Below are positions 22,901 through 33,701 of a DNA stretch of 64,000 bases, piece by piece. Position 1 is the stretch's first letter. Every line of letters begins with the position of its first letter. The translations under genes and the position numbers were made by a program. The stretch is from Scalesia atractyloides (lineage: Eukaryota; Streptophyta; Magnoliopsida; Asterales; Asteraceae). The DNA lies in assembly GCA_947069175.1 (NCBI GenBank), contig CAMTDV010000023.1, forward strand, positions 85,508,391-85,572,390. The letters are read 5' to 3'. The notes beneath the pieces are model-generated. The model did not search any database. It was not told the DNA's origin and worked only from the letters and a program-made list of their open reading frames with translations.

Positions 22901-23919
22901 ATTCCTTGTACTTTTTTTGAGACATATATGAGGAAGGCTGACTTAGTTTATAAACTAAGTTTTTCATGAGATTTTAAAGAACCAGGAAGGCTGACTTAGC
23001 AGTGGGAAGGGGTGACAAAAAAAAAAAAAAAAACAGTTATCATCATTATTTTTCGTTGTTTAACATTTTAAGCAATATAATTTTATTAAAAAAATTAATT
23101 TAATATTAAATTCATGATAATATGATAACTAGCTTTAATAAAAAAATAGGTATCAATAACTAAGTAGGAGCCTTAAAATAAGAGTAGATGTCCACGTGTT
23201 TTTCGTATTGTTTCCTTTTATTATATAAATATAGATATAGAAGATTTGAGAGGGTCAAAATTTCCAAAAGTTAAAAGTTATTTTTAGAATTTAATACATA
23301 AAAGGTACAACCTTAAAAAATGAGATTAAAATAGTCTTTCAAACATTAATTAAAAATTCTCTCATTTTAATTACATTTTATCGGTCATATTTAACAAATT
23401 TTGTTTAATTAATTATTGGTTACACATTATCCCCCTTTTTAAAAAAAACTAATATCATAATTTTTTCGTACGTTAACATTTTATTCTAAATACACCTTAA
23501 AAACGAACATTTTATTCTATTTAATTGAAGTACTTTGCTGTAGTTTTTTAATTAAAAAAAACTTATATGTTACGTGATTAACAATGTCTAGAAGTGAGTA
23601 ATTAATATGTTACATGATTAACTGTATGTTACTAACCGGAATTCTCTTCTTTACCACTCCAACCAATATTACCACTCCAACAAAACATCAGTCTCTTCTT
23701 TTTGCCACTCGAATCCCCACTAATACATAAGGTAAAAGACTAGGGTAAATCGAAATTTTGGTACAATTGTTCTTTATAAATTTTAAAAATCAACGTCTCG
23801 CTTGACCAGTCGCGCGTAGCTCCGCCTCTGCTTGTACTGGTGAGTTCTGACTTTCTTTTGCAAAATGGCATGTTCAAGATGTTGATTTATACGCAAAAGA
23901 AACAAAGCGAGATGAGAAA

Positions 23920-24130
23920 ATATAAGTATAATGAATATGTATATATGTATAATGAACATGTATATGAGCATGTATGTTTGACTGAAATGTAAACAAATAT
24001 GAAACAAATAAATATCACAAGTTTGTATGTAACCACCTAATCAATTTAAAATTTAGGCAGACTATAGTATAGGCTCTAAGGGTCTAATAACCTATCCTAT
24101 ATCCCTATAGTCATGGCTCTGATACCAATC
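23920..24130 (-). mobile_element. Orphan 5' leader of gypsy copy B, truncated
   Basis: These 211 bp match 30845-31055, including the PBS (24116-24127, complement of initiator tRNA-Met). They continue from the LTR at 24131 in the minus direction and then stop abruptly at 23920. The LTR at 24131-26776 therefore serves as both the 3' LTR of one element and the 5' LTR of a second, truncated one. Confidence 0.85.
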
Positions 24131-25224
24131 TGTCACACCCCGACCCGCAGCGGATAAGGTGATCGGGGCATGATTGGGTTATCATCAAAGCTCATGACAT
24201 TTATTAAACGTTTCATATTCATTAATACAATTTAAATGGAAATTTACAATGATTGCTACAACATGATCTAACTACAATCTAAACTTCTTTGTTCTCTTCT
24301 AAGGCATATTCTATGTTTTCCTTGCTTCAACCTGTTCACCTGTATCATGTGTAAAAAGGTTTTTGGATCAACATAATGTTGGCGAGTGAATCCTATGGAA
24401 AACATTTGTACAATTCATTTAAATTGATTATGAAATATGTGCACAACCAAACATGAGTAAAATTAGATGTAACTTGATCAACAATCATAATATGTTAAAT
24501 GAAAACACTCATGAATAATAATGGAACAATTAAAGGCACGCGTTGCTCAACTCGTCTCTCACGAGGAACTGAGGGGCCTGATGAATGAATTGCATAAACA
24601 TGATAATATGAATAACACAACTACAACAATATAAACTCAATGAAAACACACATGAACAATAATGAATTGAATTGAAGCACGCGATGTTCTACTCGTTTCC
24701 CACGAGGAACTGATGGGCTTAATGTATGAGTTTCATGTAATTTGACAAACGGAATATAAGTAAATCACAACAATAAATCAATCTAAGTTTAAGTCATGAT
24801 GTGGTATGGCACAAGTTTAAATAAATAACTTAATTATTTCATAACACATGACACACCCCAAAACGTGTAATTTAAAAGGGGGAATTGTAAGATTCACTCA
24901 CAGTGGGTGCGTTCGGTTGATGACGTTGAATGCACGCGAAGTGGTTTTAACCACGAGTGAGATTTAACCTAGATAAATCGCATTATGGTTTGGTAAGTAA
25001 ACGAATTTTATTAAACTATTTTAGTAGGATTGTTGGGTGTATTTTTGTGAGTTTGAGGCTATTTTCTAATCTTAAAAAAAATGTTATTTTTAAGTATTTA
25101 TAATTGATTTTTAATTAAAATAATTAAATAAAAATAATAAAAATATTTTATTTTTTTCTGCTACAGTGACATTGACCTGTTGACTTTGACTGGTCGTTGA
25201 CCGGTTCATAGGCATATTGTTGTG

Positions 25225-25815
25225 CGCCGGGTGAGGCTCGAACCCGAGACCTCCCGTACGCGTGCACGCAGCTCTACCAACTGAGCTACGTGTCTAACCC
25301 GTTATATATCCGATTTTAATTTCATATATACATTAATTAGAATTAACAGAAAATCATTTTATTCTAAAAACAGTTTAAGCGGACCGGTTTTGCACTCCAC
25401 AGGTCTCGAACTCGGGACCTGTGGTTTAATCTAACACACAGTCCACCGCTGGACTGTGTGTTCAACATGTTATAACATTCGATTTTTATTATACTTAAAT
25501 ACAATTTAGTTACTTCATTTTTCTGCCTTATTTAAAAAAAAAAATAGATAATCGTCCGAGTCGGTGCTGAAGACCGGACTCGAACTCGTGACCAGCGATA
25601 TAAACAAACACACAGTCCACCGCTGGACTGTGTGTCTAACTTGGTTATTATACCGGTTATTAATACACTTAACATATAATTAAGGCGACTCCGGTTCAGT
25701 AAACAAAAAAAATAGATTTTATTAAGGCAGCGTGTGAGACGGGATTCGAACTTGAGACGTTTTGCGTTTTATATGTGCACACAGTCCACCGCTGGACTGT
25801 GTGTCTAACCCGATA
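25225..25815 (-). repeat. Four tRNA-like cassettes in LTR copy B (3')
   Basis: Cassettes end near 25299, 25466, 25641 and 25810, about 169-173 bp apart. The first keeps TAGCTCAGTTGG and GGGTTCGAGCC on the minus strand. The next three have the ACACAGTCCA/TGGACTGTGT stem followed by TTCGAG- or TTCGAA-type B-box remnants. This copy has one cassette more than copies A, E and G. The identical array lies at about 32150-32740. Confidence 0.8.
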
Positions 25816-26515
25816 ATTTTCATGATTTATATTATACTTATATGATAACAATCATCGTCTTCTTCAATGAAAAAAAAAATAACCAGAAATCGGAAAATCG
25901 GCTGGTTCAAAGTTTTATCGATTTATTAGTGTTTTACAGTTAATTAAGGTATTATAAAAGTGAAACGGAGAAGAAAACTGGGCGGAGAAAGTATACCGAC
26001 AAGACTCTCTGTTTTCCGGCAGAACTCCGGCGACAGAATTCACCTCCGGCGATAGGTTCCTTGCAGCAGCAAGTCTCCGGAATTCTTGGAAAGAGTATGG
26101 GTAACTTCAGTAAAGGTTTAGGGGATTAGTGAGGTTCAGAAAATTAAAACTCGGTTTTCCGGCGAAAAATAGGAAAGTTCCGGCGAGTGGAATTATGCCG
26201 AGAAAAGGTGTGATTTTTGAGCGAAAGTGTTTGTCGTCGATTGTGGGTCAATTTATAGGAGAAAACGAGATGTATTTGGTCTGGTTTTGAACTGTATTCA
26301 TCAGTTAAAGTTTTCCGGCGGTTTTGAAAAGTGTCGCGGACTTCAAACATCGGTTATAACCGATATGTGGTTAATGGTTTACGTTATAACGTAAATTGGT
26401 GTTAAAACTCGCGAATATTCCGGGATTCCGACGACTGAATCGTTTGGGCGCCGATTTTGAATTCGTAACGTTATTATAACAACTAAATGATTTCATTATT
26501 TAACAAACGGAACAA

Positions 26516-26596
26516 GTGGCGCAGTGGTTTGTGTGTTGAGAGTTAAGACACATCTGATTCGGTACAGACCCGGGTTCGAAACCCGGCAGATGTATT
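26516..26596 (+). repeat. Opposite-strand tRNA-like cassette in LTR copy B (3')
   Basis: GTGGCGCAGTGGT is followed by CCGGGTTCGAAACCCGG, a perfect T-arm (5 bp stem, loop TTCGAAA), then TTTCATTTTTATTTT. An identical copy lies at about 33441-33521. The absence of acceptor-stem pairing argues against a real tRNA. Confidence 0.75.
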
Positions 26597-26776
26597 TCAT
26601 TTTTATTTTGCGATTTTTGACAGTTTTTCAAAAACTAAATATATATTCGCGTATAATAATTGATTACGGGTCGTTTAAAAATGTTTTGGACATTTAATTC
26701 GCAACGAAAATTTTGACTGACTGTTCGGTTGCTAAACGGAGCGGGTTTGGTAAATCCGTTTTTGACGGATGTTACA

Positions 26777-26792
26777 GTATCCCCTGCTTTTT
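26777..26792 (-). promoter_or_regulatory. Polypurine tract of gypsy copy B
   Basis: On the minus strand AAAAAGCAGGGGATAC directly precedes the TGTAAC start of the LTR, the standard position for the plus-strand primer. The conserved polyprotein 3' end AATTTCGGGACGAAATTTC lies just upstream. Confidence 0.85.
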
Positions 26793-27122
26793 AGAAATTT
26801 CGTCCCGAAATTTAAATAATGATATATTTTGACTATAAGAATGATGATGTTTTGTTTGACAGTTGTATGCTTAGCAAAAATGAGGGTTTAAGTTTTTTGT
26901 TCGAGGCGGTAACGTTCCTTGTAAAGGTTAAGTACCCTATTCAGGAATCGCTTTTTGTTGCCTACTGTATGAATATTGATAAACAGGAATGATTCGCTAA
27001 AAATGATATCATGCATAAGAGTTTAGATACGTTTGGGAAAAATATGGTTATATCCTAAGGCAAAACTTCTAACACTACAATCTACATGGAACATAAATAA
27101 AAACACAACAGCTGACATCCAA

Positions 27123-27305
27123 ACATGAATGAACACATCAGCAAATATTTGAACATGAATAAACATAACAGCAAATATTCGAACATGAATGAACACATCA
27201 GCAAATATTTGAACATGAATAAACACAACAGCAAAGATTCGAACATGAATAGACACATCAGCGAATATTTGAACATGAATAAACACAACAGCAAATATTT
27301 GAATC
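27123..27305. repeat. 30 bp minisatellite, six copies
   Basis: Tandem units of GAACATGAATRAACAYAWCA plus GCAAATATTY alternate in two versions (period 30, higher order 60). The unit length divisible by three keeps frames open on both strands, producing repetitive ORFs that are probably not genes. Confidence 0.9.
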
Positions 27306-27469
27306 CACATTCTGATAACATATATGTTTGAATGATGGAAGTTCCTCTCTCGTTTGTTATGATGGAGAGGTTAATTTATGTAGAAATGGAACACAATCCA
27401 ATCTCTTTAAATAACATGATGATATAAATGTATCACAAATTCCAACCAAGGCAATAATAAATCCTACAT

Positions 27470-28710
27470 GGAACTTCTCATAACCGCCTGATAATGCCTC
27501 TGATCCTTTGGCAAGAATACTTATATATAGGAAGTACCAGCGGCGTATCCACCATATTCTTGCCAAATTTTCATTAGTTTTATCCACAAGTTATGATTGG
27601 TTACCAAGAAACTAATAAATCCTACATAGAACTTCTCATAATCGTCCGATAAGGCCTCTGATCCTTTGACAAGAATACTTATATATAGGAAGTACCATCG
27701 GCGTATCCACCATATCCTTGTCAAATTTTCATTGGTTTTATCAGTGAATTATGATTAGTCCTATATCTCTACAATCAATACAACAAACATAAAATACTGA
27801 AATGAAATATATCTGTGCGATCAAGGCTCAATCGAACGGAGCCGATCGTTTTGCATGTACTGAAAATGAAATTGTGTGCTCAAGGCTCAATCAAACGGAG
27901 CCGAACATATTGAATGTACTGAAATTGAAATTGTGTGCTCAAGGCTCAATCAAACGGAGCCGAACATATTGAATGTACTGAATATGAATAACTTAACCAC
28001 ACAAACAGTCTATGCATGGAACCTCTCATAACCGCCTGATAATGCCTCCGATTATTTGACAAGAATACTTATATATAGGAAGTACCATCGGCGTATCCAC
28101 CATATCCTTGTCAAATTTTCATTGACTTTATCCGCAAGTTATGGTTAGTTCGATGCGACTCTACTACAAACACCACAACCACATGATACTGATAATGAAA
28201 TTGTCTGTGCGCTCAAGGCTCAATCAAACGGAGCCGAACGTATTGAATGAAATTGTATGTGTGCTCAAGGCTCAATCAAACGGAGCCGAACGTATTGAAT
28301 GTACTGAAATTGTACAACTTAATTTAAACAACCATCACACAATCAGCCTATGCATGGAACCTCTCATAACCGCCTGATAATGTCTCCGATCATTTGACAA
28401 GAATACTTATATATAGGAAGTACCATCGGCGTATCCACCGTACCCTTGTCAAATTTTCATTGACTTTATCCGAAAGTTATGGTTAGTTCGATGCGACTCT
28501 ACTACAAACACCACAACCACAAGATACTGATAATGAAATTGTATGTGCGCTCAAGGCTCAATCAAACGGAGCCGAACGTATTGCATGAACTGGAAATGTG
28601 AATAAATCTTTGCACTCAAGGCTCAATCAAACGGAGCCGAGCGTATTGCATGTATTGAAATGTAAAATTACGTAACCGATCAAGGCTCAAACAAACGGAG
28701 CCGATCGTGC
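27470..28710. repeat. Compound repeat array in copy B internal region
   Basis: Two unit types alternate. Type 1 contains CTTATATATAGGAAGTACCA and GGCGTATCCACC (four copies at about 27478-27580, 27630-27735, 28020-28125, 28355-28460). Type 2 is CTCAAGGCTCAATCAAACGG with AGCCGA (eight copies near 27820, 27878, 27940, 28211, 28265, 28556, 28617, 28682). Type 2 is the same hairpin element found near the 3' end of several LTRs. One type 1 copy occurs after gag in copy E (about 61615-61720). Confidence 0.85.
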
Positions 28711-28873
28711 GGGCACGCCAAGATCAACCACATAATAAAATGGGGATCCAACTCAACCTCGATGGATGGGGAGCCACGGCCTCGGCAAAAGCATATACCA
28801 AAAACAATATATAATATATAATATCCAATAATTTCTCTAACAGTCTACACATGTGATAAAGAAAGACATAAGA

Positions 28874-30259
28874 CTAAACAATAGAAGTTGAATCTGGATC
28901 TTCGGCGAAGAGGACTAGCTGAGTATCTTCATCAGGGCCGTCATTATCTTCGACAGGGTTGGCGTTGATATTGAAGACTCTTCCTCTTGCTGGTGGCATA
29001 GTGGTTGGGTTTTCTTGGTTTACTTGGTTAACTGGGTTTGATTGGGCTTGAGTGTTGATAACATTAACCAATTGAGGGCATGTGTTTCTAAGGTGGGTAG
29101 GGTCGCCACAATTGAAGCAAGCTCGAGCATATGGGAACATGGGGTGTTGGGGTTGGTGATGAGTTTGGGCCATGTTTTGAGTAGGGGAAAAGGTTTGGTC
29201 TTGAAAGGTGCGACAAACGTTGCTCAAATGACCATAACGTCCACAAGTTGTACATAGCCGGCAAGGTAAAGTAAGGGGATGGTGATAAAAACAGTTGTTG
29301 CATCGAGGGTGAGGTCCGAGATATGGTTTCTTATTTGGGTAAGCTGAGTTGGGTGCCACTTGGGTGATTGGGACAGCTCGGATGGGTATAGCGTGAAAAA
29401 CGGGTTGATTTCGTTGGGTAGCAGCGAAAAGTCGCCCGACTCTTCTTCTCTTAGGGTTGGGTTGAGAAGGGGGTTCGGTTTGGGTGGAGTCGGAGGTTTC
29501 AGTCGATTCTTTATCCTTCTTCTTTTCCTCCTTGAAGTCTTTGTTTCGAATTCGGTTCTCGGTGAGCTCTGTTGCTAGCTCCATTGCTGCTTCCAAAGTT
29601 GCAGGCTTGGTACTTATCACAGGGTCTTGAATCTTTGACGGAAGACCACGAATGTAGTGCTCGATCAAACGGTAGAGAGGAGTAAACATGTTGGGAACCA
29701 TTTGATGTAATTCGAGGAATCTTTTGTTGTAGGTGGTGTGGTCTCCTTCCACTTGCTTCAATGAGTAAAATTCATCTTCTAGCTTCTTGATTTCGCTCCT
29801 TGGGCAAAATCGTCTGGTCATGATTTCCTTCAATTCGTTCCAAGTTAAGGACATAGCATCTTCCACACCTCGTTTAGCCTTCTCTGTGTTCCACCAAGTA
29901 AGTGCTATCCCATATAGTCGACCGGTAGCATAACGCACTTTGCGATCATCAGGGCAATCGCAATTTAGAAAAGTATTCTCCATTTCTTCAAACCAATGGA
30001 GGAGTGCGGTGACACCTTCAGTCCCTTTATATTTCGGAGGGTCGCATGATTTGAAATGCTTGTAGATGCATTTAGTGGTGTTTGGGGAAGAGTTGAAAAT
30101 GTTCTGGTTTGCTTGATTGACAGGATTATTGGTAAGTGCTTGTTGAACTTGGATTACAATGTTGGGTATTACGGCAGCCATTTGTTGAGCGATTAAGGCA
30201 GCCATGCGATCGCGGGCTTTTCTTGCTCTCGTCTTCCTACGGGTGAGGTTAGAAGACAT
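28874..30259 (-). CDS. gag: Gag polyprotein, Ty3/gypsy, intact
   Basis: A 461-residue ORF with no interruption, starting at MSSNLTRRKTRARKARDR and ending at the stop 28874-28876. Gag builds the virus-like particle and packages element RNA in the cytoplasm. Residues ~90-190 form the retrotransposon gag domain (LLHWFEEMENTFLNC, GIALTWWNTEKAKRG, MTRRFCPRSEIKKLEDEF, IEHYIRGLPSKIQDPV). Residues ~230-270 are a charged linker. Two CCHC zinc knuckles follow (CTTCGRYGHLSNVC and CFNCGDPTHLRNTC), preceded by another Cys-rich pair (CNNCFYHH...CRLC). No pol frame follows; the ORF ends in an acidic tail. The homologous gag at 59851-61225 is broken. This is the best-preserved protein in the window. Confidence 0.93.
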   Translation of the reverse strand: MSSNLTRRKTRARKARDRMAALIAQQMAAVIPNIVIQVQQALTNNPVNQANQNIFNSSPNTTKCIYKHFKSCDPPKYKGTEGVTALLHWFEEMENTFLNCDCPDDRKVRYATGRLYGIALTWWNTEKAKRGVEDAMSLTWNELKEIMTRRFCPRSEIKKLEDEFYSLKQVEGDHTTYNKRFLELHQMVPNMFTPLYRLIEHYIRGLPSKIQDPVISTKPATLEAAMELATELTENRIRNKDFKEEKKKDKESTETSDSTQTEPPSQPNPKRRRVGRLFAATQRNQPVFHAIPIRAVPITQVAPNSAYPNKKPYLGPHPRCNNCFYHHPLTLPCRLCTTCGRYGHLSNVCRTFQDQTFSPTQNMAQTHHQPQHPMFPYARACFNCGDPTHLRNTCPQLVNVINTQAQSNPVNQVNQENPTTMPPARGRVFNINANPVEDNDGPDEDTQLVLFAEDPDSTSIV

Positions 30260-31040
30260 CTACAATGAATACATGACAAGAGTATGAGTTGGATGCTTTT
30301 GGGATCATGGGTCGCATTCAAGAATGATCATTTATAAAATAATTATACAAAAATACTACATCCATAGGATGTCTTGGGCTTTGCTCGCTGTTAGGCCCGT
30401 CATGCCGCCATACTTTACCTTATGTAATCATGTGGGCCCCCATGAATACCGGTTTTTCATATGGTTCGCACGGTTTCTGCCTGGTTGCGTACACAAAAAC
30501 CCGGGAAAATCGAGAAATATGTATACAACGTGTGATGTTCGGAATGTGTCCAGGTGTAGACACGATGACACCTCAAAGTAGGGTTAGTTCGAACGACGTT
30601 TGGTGTGGCATGCTTTGGCCTAATAGGTCCTTCGTACTCTCATCGTTGGTCCCCAGGTAGGTAAACTGGTCCGTTATATTGGATTTATACGAATGCCAGC
30701 CTAGACAGGACGTTCCGACTACCGGTACTTGTACCCTTCCAGTTACTACATACCCGTCGCAGAACTTACTTTGATGAGAATTGAAAATTGCATAAAATCT
30801 TTGGATAATGAGAATATGAAAATAAATTGAATACATGAACATCGATATAAGTATAATGAATATGTATATATGTATAATGAACATGTATATGAGCATGTAT
30901 GTTTGACTGAAATGTAAACAAATATGAAACAAATAAATATCACAAGTTTGTATGTAACCACCTAATCAATTTAAAATTTAGGCAGACTATAGTATAGGCT
31001 CTAAGGGTCTAATAACCTATCCTATATCCCTATAGTCATG
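30260..31040 (-). other. 5' leader of gypsy copy B with conserved open frame
   Basis: Untranslated leader between PBS and gag. It includes an open frame (30932-30573) whose end, VVGTSCLGWHSYKS to LLGQSMPHQTSFELTLL, is also open in copies G (ending 39113) and E (ending 59537). Function unknown: it could be an upstream ORF or a structured packaging region that happens to stay open. Confidence 0.6.
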
Positions 31041-31052
31041 GCTCTGATACCA
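31041..31052 (-). promoter_or_regulatory. Primer binding site (initiator tRNA-Met), copy B
   Basis: TGGTATCAGAGC on the minus strand, three bases inside the LTR end, complementary to the 3' end of plant initiator tRNA-Met. It marks the start of minus-strand synthesis. Confidence 0.93.
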
Positions 31053-31055
31053 ATC

Positions 31056-33701
31056 TGTCACACCCCGACCCGCAGCGGATAAGGTGATCGGGGCATGATT
31101 GGGTTATCATCAAAGCTCATGACATTTATTAAACGTTTCATATTCATTAATACAATTTAAATGGAAATTTACAATGATTGCTACAACATGATCTAACTAC
31201 AATCTAAACTTCTTTGTTCTCTTCTAAGGCATATTCTATGTTTTCCTTGCTTCAACCTGTTCACCTGTATCATGTGTAAAAAGGTTTTTGGATCAACATA
31301 ATGTTGGCGAGTGAATCCTATGGAAAACATTTGTACAATTCATTTAAATTGATTATGAAATATGTGCACAACCAAACATGAGTAAAATTAGATGTAACTT
31401 GATCAACAATCATAATATGTTAAATGAAAACACTCATGAATAATAATGGAACAATTAAAGGCACGCGTTGCTCAACTCGTCTCTCACGAGGAACTGAGGG
31501 GCCTGATGAATGAATTGCATAAACATGATAATATGAATAACACAACTACAACAATATAAACTCAATGAAAACACACATGAACAATAATGAATTGAATTGA
31601 AGCACGCGATGTTCTACTCGTTTCCCACGAGGAACTGATGGGCTTAATGTATGAGTTTCATGTAATTTGACAAACGGAATATAAGTAAATCACAACAATA
31701 AATCAATCTAAGTTTAAGTCATGATGTGGTATGGCACAAGTTTAAATAAATAACTTAATTATTTCATAACACATGACACACCCCAAAACGTGTAATTTAA
31801 AAGGGGGAATTGTAAGATTCACTCACAGTGGGTGCGTTCGGTTGATGACGTTGAATGCACGCGAAGTGGTTTTAACCACGAGTGAGATTTAACCTAGATA
31901 AATCGCATTATGGTTTGGTAAGTAAACGAATTTTATTAAACTATTTTAGTAGGATTGTTGGGTGTATTTTTGTGAGTTTGAGGCTATTTTCTAATCTTAA
32001 AAAAAATGTTATTTTTAAGTATTTATAATTGATTTTTAATTAAAATAATTAAATAAAAATAATAAAAATATTTTATTTTTTTCTGCTACAGTGACATTGA
32101 CCTGTTGACTTTGACTGGTCGTTGACCGGTTCATAGGCATATTGTTGTGCGCCGGGTGAGGCTCGAACCCGAGACCTCCCGTACGCGTGCACGCAGCTCT
32201 ACCAACTGAGCTACGTGTCTAACCCGTTATATATCCGATTTTAATTTCATATATACATTAATTAGAATTAACAGAAAATCATTTTATTCTAAAAACAGTT
32301 TAAGCGGACCGGTTTTGCACTCCACAGGTCTCGAACTCGGGACCTGTGGTTTAATCTAACACACAGTCCACCGCTGGACTGTGTGTTCAACATGTTATAA
32401 CATTCGATTTTTATTATACTTAAATACAATTTAGTTACTTCATTTTTCTGCCTTATTTAAAAAAAAAAAATAGATAATCGTCCGAGTCGGTGCTGAAGAC
32501 CGGACTCGAACTCGTGACCAGCGATATAAACAAACACACAGTCCACCGCTGGACTGTGTGTCTAACTTGGTTATTATACCGGTTATTAATACACTTAACA
32601 TATAATTAAGGCGACTCCGGTTCAGTAAACAAAAAAAATAGATTTTATTAAGGCAGCGTGTGAGACGGGATTCGAACTTGAGACGTTTTGCGTTTTATAT
32701 GTGCACACAGTCCACCGCTGGACTGTGTGTCTAACCCGATAATTTTCATGATTTATATTATACTTATATGATAACAATCATCGTCTTCTTCAATGAAAAA
32801 AAAATAACCAGAAATCGGAAAATCGGCTGGTTCAAAGTTTTATCGATTTATTAGTGTTTTACAGTTAATTAAGGTATTATAAAAGTGAAACGGAGAAGAA
32901 AACTGGGCGGAGAAAGTATACCGACAAGACTCTCTGTTTTCCGGCAGAACTCCGGCGACAGAATTCACCTCCGGCGATAGGTTCCTTGCAGCAGCAAGTC
33001 TCCGGAATTCTTGGAAAGAGTATGGGTAACTTCAGTAAAGGTTTAGGGGATTAGTGAGGTTCAGAAAATTAAAACTCGGTTTTCCGGCGAAAAATAGGAA
33101 AGTTCCGGCGAGTGGAATTATGCCGAGAAAAGGTGTGATTTTTGAGCGAAAGTGTTTGTCGTCGATTGTGGGTCAATTTATAGGAGAAAACGAGATGTAT
33201 TTGGTCTGGTTTTGAACTGTATTCATCAGTTAAAGTTTTCCGGCGGTTTTGAAAAGTGTCGCGGACTTCAAACATCGGTTATAACCGATATGTGGTTAAT
33301 GGTTTACGTTATAACGTAAATTGGTGTTAAAACTCGCGAATATTCCGGGATTCCGACGACTGAATCGTTTGGGCGCCGATTTTGAATTCGTAACGTTATT
33401 ATAACAACTAAATGATTTCATTATTTAACAAACGGAACAAGTGGCGCAGTGGTTTGTGTGTTGAGAGTTAAGACACATCTGATTCGGTACAGACCCGGGT
33501 TCGAAACCCGGCAGATGTATTTCATTTTTATTTTGCGATTTTTGACAGTTTTTCAAAAACTAAATATATATTCGCGTATAATAATTGATTACGGGTCGTT
33601 TAAAAATGTTTTGGACATTTAATTCGCAACGAAAATTTTGACTGACTGTTCGGTTGCTAAACGGAGCGGGTTTGGTAAATCCGTTTTTGACGGATGTTAC
33701 A
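31056..33701 (-). mobile_element. 5' LTR of gypsy copy B
   Basis: 2646 bp with the same ends and cassettes as 24131-26776. Transcription would start here on the minus strand, from a TATA-like CTATAAATTG near 33175-33184. The outer end (33701) joins directly to a plus-strand pol fragment beginning inside reverse transcriptase, so copy B, or a rearrangement involving it, interrupts another element. Confidence 0.93.
32150..32742 (-). repeat. Four tRNA-like cassettes in LTR copy B (5')
   Basis: Same four cassettes as at 25225-25815, in the same order and spacing. The tandem unit is about 170 bp, each with an AT-rich spacer of about 90 bp carrying short T-runs. Confidence 0.8.

Larger units (their letters stand above)
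21674..23919. other. Unassigned stretch between gypsy copies
   Basis: Holds the AACCGGTTTT-rich patch (21849-22180), a diverged short duplication (22676-22900) and an 18-base A-run (23013-23031). The last ~150 bp (23780-23919) contain GACCAGTCGCGCGTAGCTCC-type sequence of unknown origin that stops at the break with the leader copy. No gene is recognised; short open frames (21550-21732, 22424-22651) have no signature. Confidence 0.5.
24131..26776 (-). mobile_element. LTR of gypsy copy B (3' LTR, shared)
   Basis: 2646 bp, beginning TGTAACATCCG and ending GGGGTGTGACA on the minus strand. It is essentially identical to 31056-33701; the differences I noticed are lengths of A-runs (11 against 12, 10 against 9). 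A TATA-like CTATAAATTG lies at about 26250-26259 on the minus strand, so U3 would be about 0.5 kb. Hairpins with arms CTCGT/ACGAG sit near the R/U5 end (24551-24565, 24692-24706). Confidence 0.93.
26777..31055 (-). mobile_element. Internal region of gag-only gypsy copy B
   Basis: From the PBS at 31041-31052 the order is leader, intact gag (30259-28874), then about 2 kb of repeats and unassigned sequence to the PPT. No protease, reverse transcriptase, RNase H or integrase is present. With LTRs about as similar as sequencing can resolve, this looks like a recently moved gag-only non-autonomous element that needs pol supplied from elsewhere (compare the TR-GAG class). Confidence 0.85.

Noticed and set aside
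26516..26596. tRNA gene suggested by perfect T-arm CCGGGTTCGAAACCCGG
   Set aside because: Only the T-arm and an A-box-like start are convincing; the length is too great, the acceptor stem is missing, and a second identical copy lies in the other LTR.
27023..27331. Overlapping repetitive open frames on both strands
   Set aside because: They follow from a 30 bp tandem repeat whose period is a multiple of three; no domain and no start context.
27470..28710. CRISPR-like array from regularly repeated CTCAAGGCTCAATCAAACGG
   Set aside because: Units are unevenly spaced, interleaved with a second repeat, and the host is clearly a plant; the same unit is part of LTRs.
29042..29578. Plus-strand open frames across the gag gene
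   Set aside because: Shadow frames of the intact minus-strand gag.
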